Assembly: GCA_027624855.1 (NCBI GenBank)
Contig: JAQBTQ010000017.1
Span: forward strand, 1-49,529
DNA length: 49,529 bases
Reading direction: 5' to 3'
Source of the DNA: Bacteroidota bacterium
Lineage (GTDB): Bacteria; Bacteroidota; Bacteroidia; Flavobacteriales_D; Sanyastnellaceae
The translations under genes and the position numbers were made by a program. This document shows positions 6,767 through 16,663 of the stretch, piece by piece. The notes beneath the pieces are model-generated. The model saw only the letters and a list, made by a program, of their open reading frames with translations, did no database searches and was not told where the DNA came from. Numbering within the stretch: position 1 is the stretch's first letter; every line of letters begins with the position of its first letter.

Positions 6767-9700
6767 ATGCGCGTTACCGACCTCATTCAATTTTATCGCT
6801 CTGACCCCAGAGCTCAGCTCCTCCAAAACACCTGGAAAACAGAAGCTTCTAAAACGGAGCTCAAAGGCATCGTCGGATCCGCTTCCGCTCTGCTGGCTGC
6901 AGCCATCATGACTGAGGAAAATACGGCCGATTCATTGGAAAAACGCGACGCTCCGAGTCACCTTTTCATCCTCGACGACAAGGAAAGCGCTGCCTATTTT
7001 CTGAATGATTTGGAACAGCTCATTGGTAACGTCAAAAAGGTGCTTTTTTTTCCCCGTTCTGCAAGAGTTCCTTACCAAGAAGAAGTGACTGAAAACGCGA
7101 ACATCGCCATGCGCGCTGAAGTCCTTAATGAAATCAACCGTCACGGGAGAGGATTGGCCATTGTCACGTTTGGCGAAGCCCTTTCTGAGCAGGTCATCAG
7201 TCAACGTGAACTGTCGGAACAAACCTTCGCTTTGTCCCTTGGTGAGCGTTATAGCATGGAGTTTTTGGACGAAGTATTTCTTGAATACGAATTTCAAAAG
7301 GTCGACTTCGTTTATGAGCCCGGACAATATGCCGTCAGAGGTGGAATCGTCGATGTGTTTTCGTACTCTTTCGATCACCCTTATCGCATTGAGTTTTTCG
7401 GCGATGAAGTGGAATCAATTCGCAAGTTTGATCCCGTTACTCAATTGAGCATCAATAAGATGACACGTGCCGTAGTGGTTCCAAACATCGGCAATCAATC
7501 CCTTCATCAATCGGTTGAGCCTCTGCTGAATTTTGTTCCTGCCGACACACGCATCTGGATGGCGGATACAAAACGAACCAAACGGCATCTTGAAAAGGCC
7601 ATGGAGCGCGCGGAAAATGCCTTTGAACGACTCAGTTCTCCCCTCAAATTCACCCCGCCAGAAAAACTCTTCATTGCACCAGAAGACTTGGAGGAGCTGA
7701 TCCGTCCTTTCCACGTCATTGAATTCGATGGAGGAACCACTTTTTCTGAACGCGTGGTAATCGACTGGGATATGATCCCACAACCCAGTTTCAACAAGAA
7801 TTTCGATCTCATCACCTCCAACCTGCAAGCAAATCATAGGCAAGGCTATCACAACGTCATCGTGGCGGGTCAAGCAACGCAAATCGAGCGTTTGCACGAC
7901 ATTTTTGCCGATCGAGAAGCCGAAGTTCCGCACCACCCTATCCCCATTGAACTCAGCCAAGGATTTGTCGACAAGCAACTCAAATTACTGGTTTACACCG
8001 ACCACCAATTATTCGAGCGCTACCATCGATTTCGCCTCAAGGAAGGATTCCGAAAAAACAAGCAAGCCCTTACACTCAAAGAGCTTTCAGCGCTGCAGCC
8101 TGGTGATTTTGTCGTGCACATTGACCATGGCATTGGACAATTCGGTGGATTGCAAAAAATCGAAGTGAATGGCAAAGAACAAGAGGCCATTCGACTGAGC
8201 TATCGCGGAGGAGATGTTCTGTATGTGAATATCCATTCACTGCATCGGATTTCGAAGTATTCTTCCAAAGAAGGAACCACTCCAAAAATCAGCAAACTTG
8301 GCACCGGAACCTGGGCTGCAACCAAGGCCAAAACAAAGTCCAGGGTCAAAGAACTCGCTTTTGATTTGTTGAAATTATATGCGAAGCGTAAATCCTCTAC
8401 AGGATTTGCGTTTTCTCCAGACAATTACATGCTTCACGAATTGGAAGCAAGCTTCATGTTTGAAGAGACTCCGGATCAGCACGACGCCATTCAGTCGGTC
8501 AAACGAGACATGGAAAAACCCATCCCCATGGACCGATTGGTTTGCGGCGATGTGGGATTTGGGAAAACTGAAGTAGCGATTCGTGCAGCATTCAAAGCCG
8601 CCGCTGACGGAAAGCAGGTAGCCATCCTCGTTCCAACAACCATTCTGTCCATGCAGCATTATCGCAGTTTCTCCAGAAGGCTGCGAGACTTCCCGGTAAC
8701 AGTTGATTACATCAACCGATTTAAAACAGGCAAAAAACTAACCGAAACGCTTAAAAAACTCGAAGCCGGACAAGTCGATATATTGGTTGGAACCCATGCG
8801 CTTGTCGGTAAGCGAGTATTGTTCAAAGACCTGGGTTTACTGGTCATTGATGAAGAGCAAAAGTTTGGTGTTGCCGTGAAAGACAAGCTCAAAATGCTGC
8901 GCGCGAATGTCGACACGCTGACCCTCACCGCGACCCCCATTCCTCGAACTTTACAGTTCAGCCTCATGGGCGCTCGTGACTTAAGTACGATCGCTACACC
9001 CCCGCCTAATCGACAACCCGTCGAAACCCATCTTTCGCCCTTTAACGAGGAGATCATTCGAGATGCTATTGCTTATGAATTGAGCCGAGGAGGGCAGGTT
9101 TATTTCGTCAATAATCGTGTCAAAAACATTCAAGAAGTAGCGGGCATGGTTTCGAGGCTGGTGCCAGATGCAAGGGTAGCAATTGGACATGGTCAAATGG
9201 ACGGAAACCAACTTGAAGACGTCATGGCTCAATTCATAGATGGTGCCTTTGATGTGCTTGTTGCCACCACCATTATTGAGTCTGGAATTGACATTAGTAA
9301 TGCTAATACTATGATTATTAATGACGCCCATCAATTCGGACTTAGCGACCTGCATCAACTGCGGGGACGCGTGGGGCGATCAAACAAAAAAGCGTTCTGT
9401 TATTTGCTTTCACCGCCACTCAGTATGCTGCCTGATGAAAGTCGAAAAAGACTTCAAGCCATTCAGCAATTCAGTGACCTTGGCAGCGGCATTCAAATAG
9501 CCATGCGCGACCTCGACATTCGAGGTGCCGGAGACCTCCTTGGTGGTGAACAAAGTGGCTTCATCTCAGAACTTGGTTTCGATATGTACCAAAAGATCTT
9601 AGCAGAGGCCGTGCGAGAGCTCAAAGAAGAGTCCTTTGCAGAGCTTTTCGAAGAAGACTCAAAGGTCTCGCGACGATTTGTCCAAGAAGCGGCGATTGAA

Positions 9701-10192
9701 ACAGATTTCGCCCTGATGATTCCCGACCATTACGTCGCAGATATACCGGAGCGAATCTCGCTTTATCGCGAGCTTGATGACTTGGACAAAGCCGAAGATT
9801 TGGTTGAATTCAAGGAGCGACTTGAGGACCGATTTGGACCACTTCCGAAAGAAACAGAAGACTTGATTGAAACCATCCGGCTCCGATGGCTCGCAGAGTT
9901 TCTTGGAATGGAAAAAATCGTGCTCAAAGGGGATAAGCTCATCGCAGCCTTCATCGCCGATGAAGAAAGTGCATTCTTCCAAGGACCTGCCTTTGCTCGC
10001 ATCCTGAATTATCTGAAAAACCATGCCCGCGACACCAAAATGTATCAACGGAACAATGGGCTCAGGATGAGCATTGAAAACATTACCAGTCCATTGGCTG
10101 CTCTTCGTGTTCTTGAAGACATCGCAGGATTGAAAGCGGAAGAAGCGGCACCTGATTTCAAAAAGAAAGCGCAACACGAAAATGCCCAATAG
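6767..10192 (+). CDS. mfd: Transcription-repair coupling factor Mfd
   Basis: Mfd is a DNA translocase that removes RNA polymerase stalled at lesions and recruits nucleotide excision repair. From the chosen start it has 1141 residues, close to the usual size. Visible parts, in order, are: an N-terminal UvrB-like module (YEPGQYAVRGGIVDVFSYS); the CarD-like RNA-polymerase-interacting domain (PGDFVVHIDHGIGQFGG); the superfamily 2 motor with Walker A GDVGFGKTEVA near 594 and the DEEQ box near 695; TATPIPRTLQFSLMGARDLS; the second RecA-like lobe with TTIIESGIDISNANTMI and QLRGRVGRS; and the C-terminal autoinhibitory domain. The upstream ATG at 6689 adds 26 poorly conserved residues and overlaps fbp, so I reject it. 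Its last 11 bases overlap truB. Confidence 0.95.
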   Translation: MRVTDLIQFYRSDPRAQLLQNTWKTEASKTELKGIVGSASALLAAAIMTEENTADSLEKRDAPSHLFILDDKESAAYFLNDLEQLIGNVKKVLFFPRSARVPYQEEVTENANIAMRAEVLNEINRHGRGLAIVTFGEALSEQVISQRELSEQTFALSLGERYSMEFLDEVFLEYEFQKVDFVYEPGQYAVRGGIVDVFSYSFDHPYRIEFFGDEVESIRKFDPVTQLSINKMTRAVVVPNIGNQSLHQSVEPLLNFVPADTRIWMADTKRTKRHLEKAMERAENAFERLSSPLKFTPPEKLFIAPEDLEELIRPFHVIEFDGGTTFSERVVIDWDMIPQPSFNKNFDLITSNLQANHRQGYHNVIVAGQATQIERLHDIFADREAEVPHHPIPIELSQGFVDKQLKLLVYTDHQLFERYHRFRLKEGFRKNKQALTLKELSALQPGDFVVHIDHGIGQFGGLQKIEVNGKEQEAIRLSYRGGDVLYVNIHSLHRISKYSSKEGTTPKISKLGTGTWAATKAKTKSRVKELAFDLLKLYAKRKSSTGFAFSPDNYMLHELEASFMFEETPDQHDAIQSVKRDMEKPIPMDRLVCGDVGFGKTEVAIRAAFKAAADGKQVAILVPTTILSMQHYRSFSRRLRDFPVTVDYINRFKTGKKLTETLKKLEAGQVDILVGTHALVGKRVLFKDLGLLVIDEEQKFGVAVKDKLKMLRANVDTLTLTATPIPRTLQFSLMGARDLSTIATPPPNRQPVETHLSPFNEEIIRDAIAYELSRGGQVYFVNNRVKNIQEVAGMVSRLVPDARVAIGHGQMDGNQLEDVMAQFIDGAFDVLVATTIIESGIDISNANTMIINDAHQFGLSDLHQLRGRVGRSNKKAFCYLLSPPLSMLPDESRKRLQAIQQFSDLGSGIQIAMRDLDIRGAGDLLGGEQSGFISELGFDMYQKILAEAVRELKEESFAELFEEDSKVSRRFVQEAAIETDFALMIPDHYVADIPERISLYRELDDLDKAEDLVEFKERLEDRFGPLPKETEDLIETIRLRWLAEFLGMEKIVLKGDKLIAAFIADEESAFFQGPAFARILNYLKNHARDTKMYQRNNGLRMSIENITSPLAALRVLEDIAGLKAEEAAPDFKKKAQHENAQ

Positions 10193-10973
10193 CCCAGGCA
10201 ATCCTATCAGCATCATGGACTTTAAATCCCTTGAGCAATTTGAATTGGGTCAGGTATTGCTCATTGACAAACCACTGGGTTGGACCTCCTTTGACGTGGT
10301 CAACAAGGTTCGGTACCAGTTGAAACGTGCCCTCGGAATCAAAAAAATCAAGGTTGGTCATGCAGGAACTTTAGACCCCCTTGCGACAGGCGTTCTCGTC
10401 CTTTGCACTGGCAAAGCGACCAAACAAATTGACCAATTTCAGTCCGATGACAAGCACTACACTGCCCAAATTAGACTTGGCGCTACAACACCCTGCCTTG
10501 ACGCAGAACTCCCCGTAGATCAGTGGACTCCAGCCCATCATCTGACCGACGAATCCATTCACGAAGCAGCAAAAACTTGGACAGGGAAAATCGAGCAAAT
10601 ACCCCCTCTCTTTAGCGCCAAAAAAATCGATGGTCAAAAAGCCTATGCGGTGGCTCGCCAAGGCGGAGAACTGAAAATGAGGCCTGCACACGTTCATATT
10701 CATGAATTGAATATTAATTCAATCATTCGGCATGAAATTGACGGTCACCCAATCGTTGATGTGGAGGCATTAGTCGAATGCAGCAAGGGCACTTACATCC
10801 GTTCCTTAGCGCGAGATTTGGGCGAAACATTGGGCGTTGGCGGACACCTGATCGGACTTGAACGGGTCGCAAGCGGTCCCTTTCAAATCGGGCAATGCAT
10901 GTCATTGGAACAGCTAATTCAGGTCATTGAAGACCTTGGAAGGGATCAGTCGTCCAAGCCTGTTGACCTTTGA
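10182..10973 (+). CDS. truB: tRNA pseudouridine(55) synthase TruB
   Basis: It isomerises U55 in the T loop of tRNAs to pseudouridine. It has 263 residues. The family start is [17 protein letters not shown], and the catalytic loop [14 protein letters not shown] places the nucleophile at Asp65. [14 protein letters not shown] motif follows near residue 205. The ATG at 10182 overlaps the end of mfd by 11 bases, suggesting translational coupling. An ATG at 10215 (MDFKSLEQF) is an equally plausible start and would remove the overlap. Cytoplasmic; nothing missing. Confidence 0.93.
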   Translation: MPNSPGNPISIMDFKSLEQFELGQVLLIDKPLGWTSFDVVNKVRYQLKRALGIKKIKVGHAGTLDPLATGVLVLCTGKATKQIDQFQSDDKHYTAQIRLGATTPCLDAELPVDQWTPAHHLTDESIHEAAKTWTGKIEQIPPLFSAKKIDGQKAYAVARQGGELKMRPAHVHIHELNINSIIRHEIDGHPIVDVEALVECSKGTYIRSLARDLGETLGVGGHLIGLERVASGPFQIGQCMSLEQLIQVIEDLGRDQSSKPVDL

Positions 10974-10985
10974 TTACGAATTCCT

Positions 10986-10993
10986 TAGCTTTG
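10986..10993 (+). promoter_or_regulatory. Putative -7 element of queA
   Basis: TAGCTTTG matches TAnnTTTG, 17 bases before the ATG at 11011. It supports that start over an in-frame ATG at 10927 within truB. Confidence 0.5.
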
Positions 10994-11010
10994 CCGACCA
11001 TTTATGCGCC

Positions 11011-12060
11011 ATGAAATTATCTTCTTTTAAGTACGACATCTCGCCCGAACTCATTGCTCAACGACCACTAGACAACCGTGATGACAGCCGTTTAATGGTG
11101 GTTCACAAGGAATCAGGCAAGATCGAGCACAAGATGTTCAAAGATGTTTTGGACGAGTTCGATGAAGGAGATGTGTTCGTGGCAAACAATACGCGCGTAT
11201 TTCCTGCCAAACTCTACGGAAATAAGGAAAAGACAGGAGCGGTTATCGAAGTATTTCTCCTGCGTGAATTGAACAGAGAAAGCATCCTTTGGGATGTTTT
11301 GGTCGATCCTGCTCGGAAAATTCGAATCGGCAACAAGCTGTATTTCGGAGAGAACGACGAGTTGGTAGCTGAAGTCATTGACAATACAACCTCTCGAGGC
11401 AGAACACTGCGGTTCTTATTTGATGGCTCTTATGAAGAATTCATGGAAGTGATTTTCCAGTTAGGTGAAACCCCTATCCCGAAATACATCAAGCGTCCTG
11501 TCGAACCAGAAGATCGAGAGCGGTTTCAAACCATCTATGCCGATAAATTAGGCGCCGTAGCTGTGCCAACCGCAGGGCTGCATTTTTCAAAACAACTTTT
11601 GAAGCGCCTCGAAATCAAAGGCATTGATTTGACGTTTTTGACCCTTCATATTGGCTTGGGTACTTTCCGGCCAGTTGAAGTCGAAGACCTTACAAAGCAC
11701 AAGGTCGATTCTGAGCAATTGATTATTCCAGAAGAATGTGTCAATCGAGTGAACAGGGCAAAAGCAGAAGGAAAACGAATCGTTTCGGTTGGTGCCACCG
11801 CCATGCGGGCGATGGAAACCTCTGTTAGCACAACCGACACGTTGAAACCTTTCAGTGGATGGACCAACAAATTCATCTTCCCGAAATACGATTTTAAGAT
11901 TTCGGATGCCCTGATTACCAACTTCCACACCCCTCAGAGCACCCTACTCATGCTGAGTTCAGCTTTCGCAGGGCACGAATTGGTCATGGACGCATATGCT
12001 GAAGCGATGAAAGAGAAGTACCGCTTTTTTGCGTACGGTGACGCTCTGTTAATCAAATGA
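11011..12060 (+). CDS. queA: S-adenosylmethionine:tRNA ribosyltransferase-isomerase QueA
   Basis: It transfers and isomerises the ribosyl group of SAM onto 7-aminomethyl-7-deazaguanine in tRNA, making epoxyqueuosine. It has 349 residues from the chosen start, which fits the family. The N-terminus ([25 protein letters not shown]) is characteristic, as are [37 protein letters not shown]-like [13 protein letters not shown] and the C-terminal [18 protein letters not shown]. The preceding 28 in-frame codons have no counterpart in the family and are excluded. It follows truB by 37 bases, both being tRNA-modification genes. Confidence 0.95.
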   Translation: MKLSSFKYDISPELIAQRPLDNRDDSRLMVVHKESGKIEHKMFKDVLDEFDEGDVFVANNTRVFPAKLYGNKEKTGAVIEVFLLRELNRESILWDVLVDPARKIRIGNKLYFGENDELVAEVIDNTTSRGRTLRFLFDGSYEEFMEVIFQLGETPIPKYIKRPVEPEDRERFQTIYADKLGAVAVPTAGLHFSKQLLKRLEIKGIDLTFLTLHIGLGTFRPVEVEDLTKHKVDSEQLIIPEECVNRVNRAKAEGKRIVSVGATAMRAMETSVSTTDTLKPFSGWTNKFIFPKYDFKISDALITNFHTPQSTLLMLSSAFAGHELVMDAYAEAMKEKYRFFAYGDALLIK

Positions 12061-12140
12061 TTTAAGCATAATTGCCGGTAGCATCGTGGAATTCTTGGTG
12101 AAATTGCGAACTTCGCTTGAAACCTTTTGTTACCCATTTT

Positions 12141-12803
12141 ATGAAAACTCTACTTTTCCCCCTGAAGGCAACACTCGGCGTTGCTCTCATCTGCTCAATC
12201 GGCATTTTTCTGACCAGTGCTGGAACAGTTGATCCTCAGCCTGAACTGCCCGTTGGTGCAAAAGCCCCACTTGCAGATCAAATGATGATGAATGTGAATG
12301 GTACGCAAATGAGCCTCAATACAGCTGTCGGACCCAATGGTTTATTGGTGGTATTCAGCTGCAACACATGCCCGTTTGTGATTGGAAATGGAGAGAAGAG
12401 TGATGGATGGGAAGGGCGCTACAACGAGACAGCAATTTTCGCCAAGGAAAATGGCGTTTCCATGGTGCTTGTGAACTCGAACGAAGCCAAACGAGACAAC
12501 CATGACAGCATGGAGGCGATGAAGGAACATGCCAAAGAAAACAACTATGGCATGCCTTATTTGCTCGACGCTGAGCATCAACTCGCTGATGCATTTGGTG
12601 CGCTTAAAACCCCTCATGTTTACCTCTTCGATGCAGACATGACCTTGGTCTACCGCGGATCGCTCGATGACAATGTCAACGATGCAAGCGCGGTGAAGGA
12701 ACATTATGTCAAGGACGCCATTACGGCTGTAGTCAACGGAAAACCCTGCACGGTTCCGGAAACTAAGGCCATCGGTTGCTCCATCAAGCGCGTTTCGAAG
12801 TAA
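12141..12803 (+). CDS. Secreted thioredoxin-fold (redoxin) protein
   Basis: This 220-residue protein has an N-terminal hydrophobic segment (KATLGVALICSIGIFLTSAG) that is a signal peptide or anchor, so it should act in the periplasm. The fold is the thioredoxin/AhpC-TSA type: LLVVFSCNTCPFV carries a C-x-x-C pair (Cys-Asn-Thr-Cys), followed by MVLVNSNEAKRD, PYLLDAEHQLADAFGALKTP with the cis-proline region, and YLFDADMTLVYRGSLDDN. Two further cysteines lie near the C-terminus (GKPCTVPETKAIGCS), also seen in this redoxin subgroup. A thiol-disulfide reductase or peroxiredoxin-like role is likely; the substrate is unknown. A TTG 24 bases upstream is an alternative start but would put eight residues before the signal peptide. 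It abuts pccB tail to tail with no spacer. Confidence 0.8.
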   Translation: MKTLLFPLKATLGVALICSIGIFLTSAGTVDPQPELPVGAKAPLADQMMMNVNGTQMSLNTAVGPNGLLVVFSCNTCPFVIGNGEKSDGWEGRYNETAIFAKENGVSMVLVNSNEAKRDNHDSMEAMKEHAKENNYGMPYLLDAEHQLADAFGALKTPHVYLFDADMTLVYRGSLDDNVNDASAVKEHYVKDAITAVVNGKPCTVPETKAIGCSIKRVSK

Positions 12804-14345
12804 TTAAAGCGGCAGGTTCCCGTGCTTTTTACGCGGGAGGGTGTCAACCTTATTTCGAAGCATTTCAAAAGCCTTTATCAGTTTCGCCCGGGTGTTACGC
12901 GGTAGGATTACTTCATCCACGTAGCCTCGGGCGGCTGCGTTGTAGGGATGAGCAAACATTTCTGCGTACTGAGCCTCCTTCTCTTTCCACATTGCCTCAG
13001 GGTCATCGGCATTGGCAATTTCACGTTTAAAAATAATTTCTGCCGCTCCTTTGGCGCCCATGACAGCAATTTCTGCGGTCGGCCAGGCATAGACCAGATC
13101 GGCTCCTATGTGCTGGCTATTCATTACATCATAAGCACCACCATAAGCTTTCCGAGTGATCACGGTCACACGGGGCACCGTCGCCTCGCTGAAGGCATAG
13201 AGTAATTTGGCTCCATTGGTGATGATTCCATTCCATTCTTGGTCGGTTCCAGGCAAGAAACCCGGAACATCTTCCAGCACCAATAACGGAACGTTGAATG
13301 CATCACAAGTGCGCACAAAACGGGCTGCCTTAGTCGAAGCCTTAATGTCCAAAACCCCCGCCAAAAACGCCGGTTGATTCGCTACCACACCAATGCTATT
13401 GCCCGCCAACCTCGCAAAACCAATGACCATGTTTTCAGCATAGTCCTTTTGCACTTCGGTAAACGTCCCATCATCACAAATTTCCTGGATGACACTCCGC
13501 ATGTCATAGGGCTGTTGAGGGTTTTCTGGAACGACTGCATCCAGTTTTGCGCGTGATTCATCTGATGGTTCATAGGCCAGCTTCAGCGGTTCTTCCTCAC
13601 AATTTTGTGGCAAGAAGCTGAGTACTTTTTTGATGTGTTGAATCACCTCTGCCTCATTTCGCCCTGTAAAATGTGTAACTCCCGACTTGGTCGAATGCGC
13701 CTTGGCCCCACCTAAATCCTCACTGGATACTTCCTCATGGGTAACGGTTTTTACCACATTCGGTCCCGTGACAAACATGTAGCTCGTTCCTTCTGCCATG
13801 AAAATAAAGTCAGTCAGGGCCGGCGAATAAACCGCTCCTCCAGCGCAAGGACCTAAGACAGCGCTCAGCTGTGGAACCACACCACTCGCCCGAACATTTC
13901 GATAAAAAATGTCCGCGTACCCGCCCAGCGAAACAACCCCTTCCTGTATGCGCGCTCCACCGCTATCATTTAACCCAATGACGGGTGCTCCATTTTGCAT
14001 CGCCAGATCCATGACACGGCAAATTTTCTTTGCATGCGCCTCAGCCAATGACCCTCCTAGAACCGTGAAATCTTGGGAGAACACGTACACCAATCGCCCA
14101 TCGATCTTTCCATAACCAGTTACCACACCATCACCAAGGAATTGCTGCTTATCCAATCCAAAATTGGTTGAGCGGTGCTTTACGAGCATCCCCAATTCTT
14201 CGAAAGAATCCGGATCCAAAAGCAGGTTGATCCGCTCACGTGCAGTGAGCTTACCCTTCGCATGTTGTGCCTCTTTACGCTTTTCGCCACCTCCTAGCAA
14301 TGCCTCTTGCCGCAATGCTTCTAGCCTATTTCTGTGTTGCTCCAT
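12804..14345 (-). CDS. pccB: Acyl-CoA (probably propionyl-CoA) carboxylase, carboxyltransferase beta subunit
   Basis: It transfers carboxyl from carboxybiotin to an acyl-CoA; with propionyl-CoA this feeds the methylmalonyl-CoA pathway. It has 513 residues with the two crotonase-fold halves. The first half has GKLTARERINLLLDPDSFEE, SQDFTVLGGSLAEAHAKKI, NDSGGARIQEG and GPCAGGAVYSPALTDF. The second has NQPAFLAGVLDIKASTKAARF, EDVPGFLPGTDQEWNGII and RKAYGGAYDVMNS. The Asp in GGAYDVM (residue 406) is the position family studies link to propionyl over acetyl preference. No biotin carboxylase or carrier gene lies nearby, so those subunits must be elsewhere. A -7 element sits almost on top of the start codon. 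Confidence 0.9.
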   Translation of the reverse strand: MEQHRNRLEALRQEALLGGGEKRKEAQHAKGKLTARERINLLLDPDSFEELGMLVKHRSTNFGLDKQQFLGDGVVTGYGKIDGRLVYVFSQDFTVLGGSLAEAHAKKICRVMDLAMQNGAPVIGLNDSGGARIQEGVVSLGGYADIFYRNVRASGVVPQLSAVLGPCAGGAVYSPALTDFIFMAEGTSYMFVTGPNVVKTVTHEEVSSEDLGGAKAHSTKSGVTHFTGRNEAEVIQHIKKVLSFLPQNCEEEPLKLAYEPSDESRAKLDAVVPENPQQPYDMRSVIQEICDDGTFTEVQKDYAENMVIGFARLAGNSIGVVANQPAFLAGVLDIKASTKAARFVRTCDAFNVPLLVLEDVPGFLPGTDQEWNGIITNGAKLLYAFSEATVPRVTVITRKAYGGAYDVMNSQHIGADLVYAWPTAEIAVMGAKGAAEIIFKREIANADDPEAMWKEKEAQYAEMFAHPYNAAARGYVDEVILPRNTRAKLIKAFEMLRNKVDTLPRKKHGNLPL

Positions 14346-14349
14346 AAAG

Positions 14350-14357
14350 CAAATCTA
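14350..14357 (-). promoter_or_regulatory. Putative -7 element of pccB, very close to the ATG
   Basis: The minus strand reads TAGATTTG, matching TAnnTTTG, with only 4 bases between it and the ATG at 14345. If used, the mRNA would be leaderless or nearly so. No -33 box was seen at a fitting distance. Confidence 0.4.
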
Positions 14358-14429
14358 AGAAGACAACGACCGCATCCCATCATTGCGCAATCGGTCCGAT
14401 CCATCTGTGAAAGACCATGCATCCATTAG

Positions 14430-14437
14430 TACCTTTG
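14430..14437 (+). promoter_or_regulatory. Putative -7 element of aspS
   Basis: TACCTTTG lies 35 bases before the ATG at 14473. Translation from the upstream in-frame ATG at 14383 would begin before this promoter, which supports the downstream start. Confidence 0.5.
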
Positions 14438-14472
14438 TGCTTGCAAAAACCCGTTCTAAGAATTCAGCAATC

Positions 14473-16233
14473 ATGCATCGAACGCATACCTGTGGAGAAT
14501 TGAGAGGCGATCATGCCGGCCAAAGCGTCATTTTAAGTGGTTGGGTGCAGCGCACTCGAGACCTTGGAGGTATGACTTTTGTCGATGTCCGCGATCGATA
14601 TGGCCTGACCCAGTTGGCATTCAATATGGATTCAGATGAAACCTTGTGCCTTCAAGCTAGAAAATTGGGCCGTGAATTTGTCATCAAGGCGACTGGCGTC
14701 GTGAAAATTCGGGAGTCAAAAAACAATCAAATTCCGACAGGCGACATCGAGATTGATGTAAAATCATTGGAGGTCTTAAATGCGAGTAAAACTCCTCCAT
14801 TCACTATTGAGGATGATACAGACGGGGGGGACGATTTGCGCATGCAATATCGTTACCTCGATTTGCGCAGAAAGCCCGTACAGAAAAACCTGATGCTCCG
14901 CCACCGGTTGAGCATCGAAACCCGCAAATACCTCGATGCTGTCGAATTCATTGAGGTGGAAACGCCCTACCTCATCAAATCCACTCCAGAAGGTGCTCGT
15001 GACTTCGTGGTGCCTTCGCGGATGAATCCGGGCCAATTTTATGCATTGCCTCAAAGCCCACAGACATTCAAACAACTCCTGATGGTCAGCGGCTATGACC
15101 GCTATTATCAGATTGTCAAGTGTTTCAGAGATGAGGACCTTCGAGCGGATCGCCAACCTGAATTCACCCAGATTGATTGCGAGATGGCCTTTGTTGAACA
15201 AGAAGACGTCCTCCAAACATTTGAAGACTTGGTCCGCCACCTGTTCAAAGCAGTATTGGATGTCAAAATCGAGGCGTTCCCAAGAATGACCTATGATGAA
15301 GCCATGGCACGGTACGGAAGCGATAAGCCCGATGTTCGATTTGGGATGGAATTCATCGATTTTGGCTCGGTGGCGCAGGGTCAAGGATTTGGGGTGTTTG
15401 ATCAATCGGAATGTGTGCTGGGAATTGCCGTTCCTGGCTGCGCAGAATACAGTCGCAAACAGCTCGACGCTTTGACAGATTGGGTGAAACGGCCTCAAAT
15501 AGGCGCGAAGGGGCTGGTGTACTGCAAATGCAACGAAGACGGCAGCTTCAAATCCAGTGTCGACAAGTTTTTTGATGCCAACGCATTGAGTCAGTGGGCG
15601 TCACATGCCAATGCCAATGCAGGTGACCTGTTGTTGTTGCTTTCTGGAGACCTCCATACCGTCAGAAAGCAATTAAATGAACTTCGACTTCACATGGGAA
15701 GCGCACTTGGATTGCGGGATCCAAAAACCTTCAAGCCTTTATGGGTCATCGACTTTCCACTTCTCGAATGGGACGAAGAGTCCAACCGGTTCCATGCCAT
15801 GCACCACCCGTTCACCTCGCCAAAGCCTGAGCATTTTGATTTGATTGAATCAGATCCTGGTGCAGTGAGAGCCAATGCATACGATATGGTCATCAATGGC
15901 GTCGAAATTGGCGGAGGTTCGATACGAATTCATGATAAGGGCATTCAATCGAGAATGTTCGATTTGCTCGGGTTCACTCCTGAAGAAGCTCAAGCCCAAT
16001 TTGGTTTCTTGATGAATGCCTTTCAATACGGCGCCCCTCCGCATGGAGGCTTGGCTTTGGGTTTTGACCGTCTCTGTTCCCTTTTTGGTGGAAGCGACTC
16101 CATCCGAGACTTCATCGCTTTTCCAAAAAACAATTCAGGCCGAGATGTCATGATTGACGCACCGAGCCCTATTCATGATGAACAATACCAAGAATTATAC
16201 CTTCAGTCTACAGCTCCGACTGAAGATCAATAA
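14473..16233 (+). CDS. aspS: Aspartate--tRNA ligase
   Basis: A class II aminoacyl-tRNA synthetase charging tRNA(Asp). From [12 protein letters not shown] it has 586 residues, the length of bacterial-type AspRS. The N-terminal OB-fold anticodon-binding domain contains [20 protein letters not shown]. The catalytic core includes [37 protein letters not shown], motif 2 [16 protein letters not shown] from about residue 218, and motif 3 [15 protein letters not shown] near 526-540. The bacterial GAD insertion lies between these motifs. The 30 codons from 14383 to 14473 lack family similarity and are excluded. The next gene starts 9 bases downstream. Confidence 0.95.
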   Translation: MHRTHTCGELRGDHAGQSVILSGWVQRTRDLGGMTFVDVRDRYGLTQLAFNMDSDETLCLQARKLGREFVIKATGVVKIRESKNNQIPTGDIEIDVKSLEVLNASKTPPFTIEDDTDGGDDLRMQYRYLDLRRKPVQKNLMLRHRLSIETRKYLDAVEFIEVETPYLIKSTPEGARDFVVPSRMNPGQFYALPQSPQTFKQLLMVSGYDRYYQIVKCFRDEDLRADRQPEFTQIDCEMAFVEQEDVLQTFEDLVRHLFKAVLDVKIEAFPRMTYDEAMARYGSDKPDVRFGMEFIDFGSVAQGQGFGVFDQSECVLGIAVPGCAEYSRKQLDALTDWVKRPQIGAKGLVYCKCNEDGSFKSSVDKFFDANALSQWASHANANAGDLLLLLSGDLHTVRKQLNELRLHMGSALGLRDPKTFKPLWVIDFPLLEWDEESNRFHAMHHPFTSPKPEHFDLIESDPGAVRANAYDMVINGVEIGGGSIRIHDKGIQSRMFDLLGFTPEEAQAQFGFLMNAFQYGAPPHGGLALGFDRLCSLFGGSDSIRDFIAFPKNNSGRDVMIDAPSPIHDEQYQELYLQSTAPTEDQ

Positions 16234-16242
16234 AGACAAATC

Positions 16243-16653
16243 ATGTATCCTCCAGAACTCGTAGCTCCCATGAAAACCGACCTCACAGAGGCGGGAATGA
16301 CCGAATTGCTGACGCCTGATGACGTCGACGCAGCGTTGAATGAATCCGGAACAACCCTTGTGGTAATCAACAGTGTGTGTGGCTGTGCTGCAGGCTCCAT
16401 GCGCCCTGGCGTCAAACTCGCTTTGCAGCACTCTAAAGTGCCTCAGCACTTGACCACAGCTTTTGCAGGAGTTGACCGTGAAGCCGTAGATCGAGCAAGG
16501 AAATTCATGCTCCCTTATCCACCGAGTTCTCCCAGCATCGGTTTGTTCAAAGATGGGCAATTGGTTCACATGATTGAGCGCCATCACATCGAAGGTCGCA
16601 CTGCTGAAATGATCGCTGAAAACTTGCAAATGGCGTTCGACGAGTATTGCTAA
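16243..16653 (+). CDS. Bacilliredoxin (BrxA/BrxB, YphP/YqiW family)
   Basis: A 136-residue thioredoxin-like protein. The family motif C-G-C is at residues 46-48 in VVINSVCGCAAGSMRPG. The start YPPELVAPMKTDLTEAG and the region PYPPSSPSIGLFKDGQLVHMIERHHIEGR are also family features. In Firmicutes these proteins remove bacillithiol from S-bacillithiolated proteins or act as disulfide isomerases; bacillithiol is also reported in some Bacteroidota, so that role is possible here but not shown. Nine bases separate it from aspS and 10 from the next gene, so it is probably co-transcribed. Cytoplasmic. Confidence 0.9.
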   Translation: MYPPELVAPMKTDLTEAGMTELLTPDDVDAALNESGTTLVVINSVCGCAAGSMRPGVKLALQHSKVPQHLTTAFAGVDREAVDRARKFMLPYPPSSPSIGLFKDGQLVHMIERHHIEGRTAEMIAENLQMAFDEYC

Positions 16654-16663
16654 TCCTCGCTTG

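Noticed and set aside
14338-14354. A third copy of the repressor operator near the pccB start (TTTGCT followed by AGCAAC)
   Set aside because: The half-sites are 6, not 9, bases apart, and one half lies inside the coding sequence; likely chance.
14383-14472. Upstream start of aspS
   Set aside because: The extra 30 residues do not resemble AspRS, and a -7 element lies between the two starts.
14776-15498. 240-residue minus-strand frame opposite aspS
   Set aside because: It is fully antisense to a clearly conserved synthetase and shows no recognisable domain.
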